DNA from: an uncultured Oscillospiraceae bacterium
GTDB lineage: Bacteria; Bacillota; Clostridia; Oscillospirales; Oscillospiraceae
Direction: 5' to 3'
DNA: 64,000 bases
Assembly (NCBI GenBank): GCA_934622035.1
Contig: CAKTVG010000012.1
Span: 1 to 64,000, forward strand
Part shown: positions 36,373-43,842 of the stretch, piece by piece
Layout: every line of letters starts with the position of its first letter
Numbering within the stretch: position 1 is the first letter of the stretch
Made by a program: the position numbers and the translations under genes
Notes under the pieces: generated by a model
The model's database searches: none
What the model was told of the DNA's origin: nothing
Seen by the model: the letters and a program-made list of their open reading frames with translations, nothing else

Positions 36373-36410
36373 CAAGGCATCTTCCCAAAGGAAGATGCCT
36401 TGTTGTTTTA
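36373..36410 (+). terminator. Terminator of the serC-serA-gdhA unit
   Basis: A 13-bp stem CAAGGCATCTTCC (36373-36385) / GGAAGATGCCTTG (36390-36402) with a CAAA loop, followed by TTGTTTTA. It reaches into the stop codon of the convergent glmS gene. Confidence 0.9.
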
Positions 36411-38249
36411 TTCGACGGTGACGGATTTTGCCAGGTTTCTGGGTTTATCGACATCGCAGCCGCGGGCCAGCGCGGCGTAATAGGCGAAGGCTTGCAGGGG
36501 AACGACGTTCAGACTCGGCTGGAGCAGCGGATGCGTCCGCGGCACCAGGAAGAATTCGTCCACGGTTTTTGCGATTTCCTCCCGCTGATCCTCCGTGGTC
36601 AGACCCAGCACATTTGCACCGCGCGCCTTGACCTCCTTGATGTTGGACATCGTCTTTTCAAACAGCTCCGGCACAGACGCGACGGCGACGACCAGAGTAT
36701 CCTGCTCGATGAGGGAAATGGGACCGTGCTTCAATTCGCCCGCGGCGTAGGCCTCGGCGTGAACATAGGCGATTTCCTTGAGCTTCAGACTGCCCTCCAG
36801 ACAGGTGGCACTGTCGAGATTGCGGCCGATGAAGAAAACGTCGTGGTGCTTGCAGAAGCGTTCGGCCTGCCTGCGGATCTCCTGCATATATTCCGGCGTG
36901 AGAATGCGCTCCATGGCGTCCGGCAGGGCCTGAAGGGCCGCGCAGAGCGCATCGTATTCCGCACCGGAGAGTGTGCCGAGCTTCCCGCCGATGTACAGCG
37001 CCAGAAGATCGACGACTGCCAGCTGCGTGGAATAGGCCTTCGTGGTGGCCACGGCAATTTCCGGTCCTGCCCAGGTGTAGATCACCTCGTCCGCCGCCTT
37101 GGAGATGGCGCTGCCGACGACGTTCACAATGGCGAGCGTCCGTGCGCCCTGCGCCTTTGCTTCGCGCAGAGCGGCGAGACTGTCCGCCGTTTCGCCGGAC
37201 TGGCTGATGATGATGACGAGCGTATCTATTCCCAGGACCGGCGCGGCATAGCGGAATTCCGAGGCCAGCACCGGCTCGACCGGGATGCGGCAGGTCTTTT
37301 CGAGGATGTACTTGCCCAGGCAGCCGACGTAGTAGGCAGAGCCGCAGGCGGCAATGTAAATGCGCTTCAGACCGCGCAGATAGTCCTCCGTCAGCGAAAT
37401 ACCGTCCAGAGTGACGCGGCCGTTTTGCACGCGCGGGCCGATGGTTGCGCGCAGCGCCTTGGGCTGCTCGTGGATTTCCTTGATCATAAAGTGCGGGTAG
37501 CCGCCCTTTTCCGCTGCGGACATTTCCCAGGTAATATGCTCCGGCTTTTTTTCCAGAAGCCGCCCGTCTGCACTGTAAAAATGTGCGTCCTGCGCAGTGA
37601 ATTCCACCAGTTCACCGTCGTTCAGATAGACGACCTCGCGGGTATGCTTCAGAATGGCGGGAACGTCCGAGGCGATGAAGTTTTCGCCCTGCCCGAAGCC
37701 GAAGATCATCGGGCTGTCTTTCTTGATGCCAATCATGGTGTCCGGGCAGTCGAGACAGAGAATGCCAAAAGCGTAGCTGCCTCTGAGTTGCGCGGCGGCG
37801 CGGAGCACCGCCCGGCGGAAGTCGCCCTCCTGCTCGTAGCAGAATTCGATCAGATTGGCAGCGACCTCCGTATCGGTATCGGAGCGGAAGCGCTTGCCCG
37901 CCGCCTGAAGCTGCTCCCGGAGCGCCAGATAGTTTTCGATAATGCCGTTGTGAACAAGGCAGATCTTGCCGTCCGCAGAGAGCTGCGGGTGGGAATTTTC
38001 ATAGGAAGGAGCGCCGTGCGTCGCCCAGCGGGTGTGGCCGATGCCCATGCAGCCGGGGATGGCCGCGCCGCTTTGTGTCAGCTCACAGAGCTTTGAGAGC
38101 CGGCCGGGAACTTTTGCAATTTTGAACTGTTGATTATGATAAATGCACAGGCCGGCAGAGTCGTAGCCGCGGTATTCCAGCTTGGAAAGACCCTCTAAAA
38201 GAATGGGCGCAGCCTGCTTTTTTCCAATATATCCGACAATTCCACACAT
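36408..38249 (-). CDS. glmS: Glucosamine-fructose-6-phosphate aminotransferase (isomerising)
   Basis: A 613-residue enzyme making glucosamine-6-phosphate from fructose-6-phosphate and glutamine, the entry to cell-wall amino sugars. The N-terminal glutaminase starts MCGIVGYIGKKQAAPILLEG with the catalytic Cys2. It includes KLEYRGYDSAGL and IGHTRWATHGAPSYENSHP. Two SIS sugar-isomerase domains follow (ACGSAYYVGCLGKYILE, IIISQSGETADSLAAL, FIGRNLDSATCLEG). The end KPRNLAKSVTVE is canonical. The promoter and an unusual inverted repeat lie directly upstream (38257-38324). Confidence 0.97.
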   Translation of the reverse strand: MCGIVGYIGKKQAAPILLEGLSKLEYRGYDSAGLCIYHNQQFKIAKVPGRLSKLCELTQSGAAIPGCMGIGHTRWATHGAPSYENSHPQLSADGKICLVHNGIIENYLALREQLQAAGKRFRSDTDTEVAANLIEFCYEQEGDFRRAVLRAAAQLRGSYAFGILCLDCPDTMIGIKKDSPMIFGFGQGENFIASDVPAILKHTREVVYLNDGELVEFTAQDAHFYSADGRLLEKKPEHITWEMSAAEKGGYPHFMIKEIHEQPKALRATIGPRVQNGRVTLDGISLTEDYLRGLKRIYIAACGSAYYVGCLGKYILEKTCRIPVEPVLASEFRYAAPVLGIDTLVIIISQSGETADSLAALREAKAQGARTLAIVNVVGSAISKAADEVIYTWAGPEIAVATTKAYSTQLAVVDLLALYIGGKLGTLSGAEYDALCAALQALPDAMERILTPEYMQEIRRQAERFCKHHDVFFIGRNLDSATCLEGSLKLKEIAYVHAEAYAAGELKHGPISLIEQDTLVVAVASVPELFEKTMSNIKEVKARGANVLGLTTEDQREEIAKTVDEFFLVPRTHPLLQPSLNVVPLQAFAYYAALARGCDVDKPRNLAKSVTVE

Positions 38250-38256
38250 AAAAAAC

Positions 38257-38295
38257 CTCCGTATGCCTGCGGGTAGTTACCCCAAGCATACGGAG
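38257..38295 (-). promoter_or_regulatory. Inverted repeat between glmS promoter and start codon
   Basis: Outer arms CTCCGTATGC (38257-38266) and GCATACGGAG (38286-38295), with inner arms GGGTA (38271-38275) and TACCC (38278-38282). On the minus strand the right arm runs from just after the -10 box over the likely transcription start, and the left arm contains the GGAG of the glmS ribosome site. It could be a DNA operator or an RNA hairpin that hides the ribosome site, depending on where transcription starts. A glmS ribozyme would not fit in this roughly 40-base leader. Confidence 0.6.
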
Positions 38296-38324
38296 ATTAT
38301 ACCTGATTTATTTGTCAAAATCAA
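38296..38324 (-). promoter_or_regulatory. Sigma-A promoter of glmS
   Basis: On the minus strand: TTGATT (complement of 38319-38324), a 17-bp spacer and TATAAT (complement of 38296-38301). A TTGACA also occurs inside the spacer, but its spacing to the -10 box is too short. Confidence 0.75.
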
Positions 38325-38345
38325 CTGAAAATTTGCATTTTTCAA

Positions 38346-39224
38346 CTATTTCTCAAAATTGTCGAAAATGGACAGGGGCGTGTCGGGCAATTCTGCCAGA
38401 GAGGATGGCGCTTTAGAGAGCAATTCCGCGCCCATTCCGGCAAGCTCCGCTGCGGCGGGGGAGCCGTCATGGAACACAAAAACCGGGGAAAGACCGCGGC
38501 GCAGGTTATCCGTCGTTCCAGCCCAGGTGCCGCCGGTGCGCAGGGCGCACTGCGCGACGAAGGTTCGTTCCCCCAGCGCGTGAATGAGATGATTGCGGTG
38601 CAGCGCCCGCGCGTTCGTGAAGGCAAGAGTGCATCCGTCTTCACTGCAATAGGTCAGGCGCGGCGCCGGCCGGTGGCGTGTCAATTCGTCCGGAACGATG
38701 CAGAGAACCTGCCCGCCTGCGGCAAGACAGGCCTCCTGTGCCGCGCGGTCTGCGCCGTTGGCCCCGCCGGAGACGAGCGTAAAGCCTTCGCGGGCGGCCA
38801 GCACGCCGATTTCCTCGGCAAAGCGGCGATTTTCTGGCAGCAGCGCCCTCGACCCGACCAGCGAAAGAAAGGGCCCCTCCGGCAGCTCGCCGCGCAGGAA
38901 GAGCACGGCGGGCGCTTCCAGACGGCGCAGCCGCGCCGGAAACTGCGGGGAGAGCCGTGTCAGTGGGACAATGCCCTGCGCGGCGGCGCGGGCGAGAAAG
39001 ACGTCCAGCGTCGCCTGGCGCTCCAGCAGAGAGACGATGCGCTCCGCTGCCGGGGCGGGATAGCCGAGGCTGTGCAGATAGCCTTCCGTAAGCCGCTGCT
39101 CCGCCGAGGCATCGCGGCGGGTCATGCGCAGGCGCAGCGTGCGGTATTCGCGCGGGGAAAGCGGGGTCAGTCCGTCGTCCAGCGTGCCGCAAAGCAGCAG
39201 CAGCGCCCGCTCCGCCGGCCGCAT
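38346..39224 (-). CDS. DprA/Smf-like DNA-processing protein
   Basis: A 292-residue protein with a Rossmann-like DprA core at about 110-270. The phosphate-loop block is LVGSRALLPENRRFAEEIGV, then FTLVSGGANGADRAAQEACL and AGGQVLCIVPDEL. The N-terminal helical part (about 1-95) resembles SAM-like DprA leaders. It differs from competence DprA in later motifs (RNHLIHALGERTF, GGTWAGTTDNLRRG) and has no C-terminal winged helix, so it is a divergent paralogue. Single-strand DNA or nucleotide-ligand binding is likely, but the role is unclear. The start ATG overlaps the helicase stop (TGATG), so translation is coupled; an in-frame upstream ATG at 39278 would overlap the helicase gene by 55 bp. Confidence 0.78.
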   Translation of the reverse strand: MRPAERALLLLCGTLDDGLTPLSPREYRTLRLRMTRRDASAEQRLTEGYLHSLGYPAPAAERIVSLLERQATLDVFLARAAAQGIVPLTRLSPQFPARLRRLEAPAVLFLRGELPEGPFLSLVGSRALLPENRRFAEEIGVLAAREGFTLVSGGANGADRAAQEACLAAGGQVLCIVPDELTRHRPAPRLTYCSEDGCTLAFTNARALHRNHLIHALGERTFVAQCALRTGGTWAGTTDNLRRGLSPVFVFHDGSPAAAELAGMGAELLSKAPSSLAELPDTPLSIFDNFEK

Positions 39225-40411
39225 CAGAAGCGCTTGCGCGGCGGGTGCTTTTCCTCCGCCGGGGCAGGGACAAGACATCCATATTCGTCAAAAATCATGG
39301 GCGTGATGCGGAATTCCGCATACTTTGCGATTTCGTCCAGCTTGACGCGTTCGGGCAGCGAGCCGACCAGCGTGAAGGAAATGCCCTTTTTCCGGGCGCG
39401 GCCCGTGCGGCCGATGCGGTGGATATAATACTCGTTCTCGTCGGGGACGTCATAGTTGATGACGGCGTCCACATCGTCCACGTCGATGCCGCGCGAGGCG
39501 ACGTCGGTCGCGATCAGCACCGGCAGCTTGCCGCTGCGGAAGGCCGCCATGGTCTTTTCACGCGTGGCCTGCTTGATGTCGCCGTGCAGGCAGTCAGCGG
39601 GAATGCCGCTGCGGCGCAGGCTGTCGCTGAGGCTCTGGCACATGACCTTGGTGTTGCAGAAGACGATCACGCGCTCAAAGGCGCCGGAGCGCAGAATGCG
39701 CAGCATGGCCTCTTCCTTTTCCAGCCGCGGGACGGTGATGGAATACTGATCGATGTCGGGCTTGCTCTCGGCGGTCGGTGCGACGGTAATCTCCACCTCG
39801 TCGCGCTGGTACATCCAGCTTACCGTCATGACCTCCTGCGAGATTGTCGCGGAGAACAGACCGAGATTGACGCGGTTTTTGATGCGGTTGAGAATCTTCG
39901 TCACGTCGTCGAAGAAGCCCATGTCCAGCATGCGGTCTGCCTCGTCGAGAATGACGGTCTTGATGCGGTCCAGCCGCAGATTTTTGCGGTTATAGTGGTC
40001 GGTCAGGCGGCCCGGCGTCGCCACGACGATATGCGGATGCTGCTGAAGGCTGCGAATCTGCGGCTCCATGCGCTGGCCGCCGTAGAGAACGGTGACGCGG
40101 ATATCCTTATAGTAGGTCAACAGACCGCGCAGCTCGTCTGCAATCTGAATGGCCAGCTCGCGCGTCGGCGCGAGAATCAGCCCCTGCAAATCGTCGCTGG
40201 ACGGGTCGATGTGCTCGATCATGGGAATGCCGAAGGCGAAGGTCTTTCCGGTGCCGGTCGGGGCCTTGGCAATGACATCCTTCCAGGCAAGTAGGGGAGG
40301 GATGGCCTCCTCCTGTACGCGTGTGGGCAGACCGACGCCCTTTTTCTCCAGCGCGCGCAGAATTTCTTCGCTGACACCAAGCTCCTGAAATGTCTTTACT
40401 GTCTCTTCCAT
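39224..40411 (-). CDS. DEAD-box ATP-dependent RNA helicase
   Basis: A 395-residue helicase. Its motifs are Walker A APTGTGKT (about 50-57), PTRELAIQ, TPGRL, LDEADRMLDMG, FSATI, and in the second domain VIFCNTKVM, ATDVASRGIDVDDV and HRIGRTGRA. It remodels structured RNA in ribosome assembly or mRNA decay. ATG 40411 is chosen because GAGGAAG lies 9 bases before it; the upstream ATG at 40435 has no ribosome site. The C-terminal tail is short (PAEEKHPPRKRF). A 12-bp hairpin lies in its leader (40453-40482). Confidence 0.95.
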   Translation of the reverse strand: MEETVKTFQELGVSEEILRALEKKGVGLPTRVQEEAIPPLLAWKDVIAKAPTGTGKTFAFGIPMIEHIDPSSDDLQGLILAPTRELAIQIADELRGLLTYYKDIRVTVLYGGQRMEPQIRSLQQHPHIVVATPGRLTDHYNRKNLRLDRIKTVILDEADRMLDMGFFDDVTKILNRIKNRVNLGLFSATISQEVMTVSWMYQRDEVEITVAPTAESKPDIDQYSITVPRLEKEEAMLRILRSGAFERVIVFCNTKVMCQSLSDSLRRSGIPADCLHGDIKQATREKTMAAFRSGKLPVLIATDVASRGIDVDDVDAVINYDVPDENEYYIHRIGRTGRARKKGISFTLVGSLPERVKLDEIAKYAEFRITPMIFDEYGCLVPAPAEEKHPPRKRF

Positions 40412-40452
40412 CTTGCTGTTCTTCCTCTGTTCCATGCTTTTTTGGGAGCTTC

Positions 40453-40482
40453 TTTCGGCATTTTTTCTCGAAAATGCCGAAA
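40453..40482 (-). promoter_or_regulatory. Leader hairpin of the DEAD-box helicase gene
   Basis: TTTCGGCATTTT (40453-40464) and AAAATGCCGAAA (40471-40482) form a perfect 12-bp stem with a 6-base loop in the 5' untranslated region, about 40 bases before the start codon. Helicase genes of this class are often controlled through structured leaders; that role here is inferred. Confidence 0.5.
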
Positions 40483-40509
40483 CTCCGCAGTATAATCTAT
40501 ATTATTATA

Positions 40510-40538
40510 ATAGTATCAGAAATGCGCCGGTTTTGCAA
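40510..40538 (-). promoter_or_regulatory. Promoter of the DEAD-box helicase gene
   Basis: On the minus strand: TTGCAA (40533-40538), a 17-bp spacer and TACTAT (complement of 40510-40515). A second -10-like TATAAT follows a few bases further on. Confidence 0.55.
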
Positions 40539-40592
40539 TCCCTTTTCTTTTTGTTTTAAAAATAAAAATAATAATCTTTATTAAAATAATAC

Positions 40593-40621
40593 TTGCATTT
40601 TTTCTTGTGCCGTGGTATAAT
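40593..40621 (+). promoter_or_regulatory. Strong promoter of the flavodiiron gene
   Basis: TTGCAT (40593-40598), a 17-bp spacer and TATAAT (40616-40621), preceded by a run of A/T (40550-40590) that could act as an UP element. Strong expression is expected. Confidence 0.8.
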
Positions 40622-40661
40622 GTAGAAAAATCGATAAGAAAATACTGAAAGGAGCTTTCCT

Positions 40662-42503
40662 ATGTACTGTGTCCGCAAGGTTCTTGACGATCTCTGGTGG
40701 GTGGGCGGCAATGACCGCCGCCTGGCGATGTTTGAGGGCGTGTATTCCGTCCCAAACGGCGTTTCCTATAATTCCTATCTGCTGATGGACGATTTCACGG
40801 TGCTGTTTGACACCGTGGACCCCTCCGTGAGCAAGGTGTTCTTTGAAAACATTGAGCATGTGCTGGGCGGCCGTGAGCTGAATTACCTCGTTGTGCACCA
40901 CATGGAGCCGGATCACGCCGGGACGATTGACGAGCTGCTGCTGCGCCACCCGGAGACGGTTATCGTCTGCGGCGAGCGTGTGCAGGCGATGCTGCGCCAG
41001 TTCCGCACGACGGAGGTGAAAAACGGCTTCTATCTCGTAAAAGAGGGGAGCGTTTTCAACACCGGCCACCACGAAATCACCTTCCTTGCCGCGCCCATGG
41101 TGCATTGGCCGGAGGTCATGGTGTCCTATGATATTACGACGAAGACGCTGTTTTCCGCCGATGCCTTCGGCACCTTCGGCGCAATCAACGGCGCGCTGTT
41201 CGCCGATGAGGTAGACTTCATGCGCGACTACCTCGATGAGGCACGCCGCTATTACTGCAACATCGTCGGTAAATACGGCACGCAGGTGCAGACGCTCCTG
41301 AAAAAGGCGGCGGCGGTCGAAATTGAGCGTATCTGCCCGCTGCACGGCTTTGTCTGGCGGCGCGACATCGGCGCGTTTGTGGAAAAGTATCAGAAGTGGA
41401 GCACCTATACGCCGGAGGAAACGGGCGTGATGATTGCTTACGCGTCCGTGTACGGCAATACCGCCAATGCGGCGGAGCTGCTGTCCGTCCGCCTGCGGGA
41501 GCGGGGCGTGAAGACCGTGATGTTTGACGTCTCCGTCACGCCAGCCTCGGAGATCATTGCAGCCGCCTTCCGCTGGAGCCATCTCGTCTTTGCCTCCACG
41601 ACCTACAACGCCGGGATTTTCGTCTCCATGGACGAGCTGTTACGCGATCTTGCTGCGCACAATCTCCAAAACCGCACGATTGCGCTGATCGAAAACGGCT
41701 CCTGGGCGCCGACGGCCGGCGGCCTGATGCGCAAAATCCTGTCCGGGCTGAAAAACGTTGCGATTCTGAATGAGACGCTCACGCTTCGCTCTGCGATGCA
41801 GCCGGGCCAGCTGTCCACCGTTGATGCACTGACCGACGCGCTGTGTGCCACGCTGCCGCAGCCTGCGGTGCAGGCACATGTGTCTGGCGAGGTGGAAAAC
41901 AACGCGCTCTTTGCGCTTTCCTACGGCCTCTTTGTCCTGAGCGCACGTGAGGGCGAGCGCGACAATGCCTGCATTATCAACACCGCCGCGCAGGTGACCG
42001 ATACGCCGAAGCGGATTTCCGTCACGGTGAACAAGCAGAATCTGACGCATGATATGATTCTGCGCACGGGTGTTTTCAACCTTTCCGTGCTGTCGCAGGA
42101 GGCCGGGTTCGGCGTGTTCCGGCAGTTTGGCTTCCGCAGCGGACGTGATACGGCCGACAAATTTGACGGCGCGGAGGCCGTCCGCACGGCAAATGGCCTG
42201 CGCTATGTGACCGAGGGCGTCAACGCCGTGATTTCCGGCAGAGTTTTCCAGACGGTAGACTGCGGCACGCATACGCTTTTCCTGGCCGAGGTGACGGAGG
42301 CGCACCTGCTCAACGCCGTCCCCGCCGCGACCTATGCCTATTACTTCGAGCACATCAAGCCGAAGCCCCAGCCCGCCGCGGAGCAGAAGAAGGGCTTTGT
42401 CTGCAAGATTTGCGGCTATGTCTACGAGGGCGACACGCTGCCAGAGGATTTCATCTGCCCGCTCTGCAAGCACGGCGCGGAGGATTTCGAACCGCTGAAA
42501 TAA
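40662..42503 (+). CDS. Multidomain flavodiiron protein (diiron, flavodoxin, flavin reductase, rubredoxin)
   Basis: A 613-residue enzyme that detoxifies oxygen and/or nitric oxide in anaerobes. Domain 1 (about 1-250) is the beta-lactamase-like diiron core with all ligands: VHHMEPDHAG (H80, E82, D84), H148 in APMVHWPE, D167 in LFSADAFG, H228 in CPLHGFVWR. Domain 2 (about 255-400) is flavodoxin-like (IAYASVYGNTANAAELL). Domain 3 (about 415-565) is an FMN-binding split-barrel flavin reductase (KRISVTVNKQNLTHDMI). Domain 4 (about 576-613) is a rubredoxin (CKICGYVYEG, CPLCKHGAEDFEPL). The fusion lets NAD(P)H electrons flow to the diiron site in one chain. Ribosome site AAAGGAG; monocistronic. Confidence 0.95.
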   Translation: MYCVRKVLDDLWWVGGNDRRLAMFEGVYSVPNGVSYNSYLLMDDFTVLFDTVDPSVSKVFFENIEHVLGGRELNYLVVHHMEPDHAGTIDELLLRHPETVIVCGERVQAMLRQFRTTEVKNGFYLVKEGSVFNTGHHEITFLAAPMVHWPEVMVSYDITTKTLFSADAFGTFGAINGALFADEVDFMRDYLDEARRYYCNIVGKYGTQVQTLLKKAAAVEIERICPLHGFVWRRDIGAFVEKYQKWSTYTPEETGVMIAYASVYGNTANAAELLSVRLRERGVKTVMFDVSVTPASEIIAAAFRWSHLVFASTTYNAGIFVSMDELLRDLAAHNLQNRTIALIENGSWAPTAGGLMRKILSGLKNVAILNETLTLRSAMQPGQLSTVDALTDALCATLPQPAVQAHVSGEVENNALFALSYGLFVLSAREGERDNACIINTAAQVTDTPKRISVTVNKQNLTHDMILRTGVFNLSVLSQEAGFGVFRQFGFRSGRDTADKFDGAEAVRTANGLRYVTEGVNAVISGRVFQTVDCGTHTLFLAEVTEAHLLNAVPAATYAYYFEHIKPKPQPAAEQKKGFVCKICGYVYEGDTLPEDFICPLCKHGAEDFEPLK

Positions 42504-42522
42504 GGTAACACGATAAAATTAC

Positions 42523-42561
42523 GCGAGGCTGCGACCTATAAAGGGCGCAGCCTCGCATTTT
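42523..42561 (+). terminator. Terminator of the flavodiiron gene
   Basis: An 11-bp stem GCGAGGCTGCG (42523-42533) / CGCAGCCTCGC (42546-42556), 12-base loop, then ATTTT. Confidence 0.9.
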
Positions 42562-42599
42562 GCGTTGCCGTGTGTGCCGCCGGAATCGGGTAACGAAAA

Positions 42600-42670
42600 G
42601 GCAGGACACACGGGTCCTGCCCTACAGGTGCAATTGTGTTGACGGATTGTGGGACGGGAGCCCCGTCCCC
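42600..42670. repeat. REP-like pair of short palindromes
   Basis: Two compact hairpins about 30 bp apart: GGCAGGA/TCCTGCC (42600-42621) and GGGACGGG/CCCGTCCC (42651-42669). They lie in a gene-free stretch between the flavodiiron and acetyltransferase genes. The layout suggests a remnant of a dispersed palindromic repeat; no coding frame is present. Confidence 0.5.
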
Positions 42671-42743
42671 TCAGCTTCATTTACAAAAAACTTGACCTGT
42701 ACCGGTCGCTTGCAATCTGCTTTATTCGGCGTAGGTGCTGCCC

Positions 42744-43250
42744 TCACTCATAATTGACAAAATCCTGCTCAACCAGCGTATAATCAACCGATGATTGAAG
42801 CCGGCCGAGTTGATCTTTCCAAGAGTCGATATTGGTTCGTACCTTGCGGAATCCAAGTGATTCGTAAACGTGCTGCGCTCTTGTGTTCGTCAAGTTCGTA
42901 TCGAGGATGATTTTGGCATAGCCGTTTCTGAACAGCCAACGGATCAGCATACTCAAAACCTTTCTGCCGACACCACGGTTCTGACAATCGGTTTCGCAGA
43001 TCTTAATGCCAATTTCCGCAACTCCATCTGACACATTGTGGTAATTGCACTCGCCAATCAGATGGTCGCTTTCCTCAACGACCAGAAGACCGTTTCTAAG
43101 TCCTTTTACAACTTCTTCCTCGGTCGTTCCCAAGCCGTTGGGAAAGCCTGCGTGTGCCATTACAGCACCATCATTCCACCAAGCGGCAAGCTGCTTCGCA
43201 TCGGCAGCCTCGGCTTGGCGGATTGTCAGGTTTTTATGTTGTATTCTCAT
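42744..43250 (-). CDS. GNAT-family N-acetyltransferase
   Basis: A 168-residue acetyltransferase with a RimJ/RimL-like sequence. An N-terminal NLTIRQAEAADAKQLAAWWN is followed by VAEIGIKICETDCQNRGVGR (acetyl-CoA loop) and ILDTNLTNTRAQHVYESLGF. ATG 43250 follows AAAGGAAATAA; an earlier in-frame ATG at 43277 lacks a ribosome site. Base composition is lower in GC than the neighbours and it stands next to a REP-like repeat, so it may be a recent arrival. Substrate unknown. Confidence 0.88.
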   Translation of the reverse strand: MRIQHKNLTIRQAEAADAKQLAAWWNDGAVMAHAGFPNGLGTTEEEVVKGLRNGLLVVEESDHLIGECNYHNVSDGVAEIGIKICETDCQNRGVGRKVLSMLIRWLFRNGYAKIILDTNLTNTRAQHVYESLGFRKVRTNIDSWKDQLGRLQSSVDYTLVEQDFVNYE

Positions 43251-43308
43251 TTGGTTATTTCCTTTCATTATCGGCACACGCCAAAGCCCGCGTCCGTTTT
43301 GAATGGAA

Positions 43309-43842
43309 TCAGCGATAAAGCAGAAGGGAAAACCATGTTACGACGTTGTTTCCGTACTGGTATTCGATGCCGTATTTTTCCGCGAGGGCGGTGACGACGA
43401 TGCCGTGGCTTTCCACGCAGGGGAACATCAGCTCCGGATGGCGGCAGGGACCGTCCGGATAGCTGCATTCCGGACAGATGGCACAGGACTCGCTGGAAAG
43501 CCCCAGCACCTGCACGCCCTGTGCGCGCAGAAGGCCGGCCACCTGATGCGTCACTGCCTCGTGCGCCGGGCGCGTCGCGAGCGTCTGCTCCATGTCGCTG
43601 ATGTCCTGCACCTCGGCCAGCGTGGAGATCAGCAGGCCCTCGGGGTAGGACAGGCAGCGTGCGCGGCACTCGTCCACCGTGCCGACGGCGGGCGGACAGG
43701 CCCAGCTTTTGCCGTAGCGCGGGCATTCCTGTTCACAGACGGTGCGGATGCGCGGAGAGAATTCCAGCTCTGCCGTGGAGAAAAACACATACTGCGCGAC
43801 GGGCAGCCCGGCCAGCGCAGCCTCCAGCGCCGGGCGGTTCAC
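43309..43842 (-). CDS. DUF2284-like metal-binding protein
   Basis: A 177-residue protein with three cysteine clusters: CEQECPRYGKSWACPP, CAICPECSYPDGPCRHPE and FPCVESHG. This pattern matches the DUF2284 (predicted metal-binding) family, which may hold an iron-sulfur cluster. No biochemical role is established. It starts at GTG 43842, which overlaps the stop of the asparaginase gene (GTGA) and has GGAGGGG before it. Translation is thus coupled to the asparaginase. Confidence 0.82.
   Translation of the reverse strand: MNRPALEAALAGLPVAQYVFFSTAELEFSPRIRTVCEQECPRYGKSWACPPAVGTVDECRARCLSYPEGLLISTLAEVQDISDMEQTLATRPAHEAVTHQVAGLLRAQGVQVLGLSSESCAICPECSYPDGPCRHPELMFPCVESHGIVVTALAEKYGIEYQYGNNVVTWFSLLLYR

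Noticed and set aside
38250..38300. glmS ribozyme upstream of glmS
   Set aside because: Only about 40-50 bases separate the consensus promoter from ATG, and no catalytic core could be recognised.
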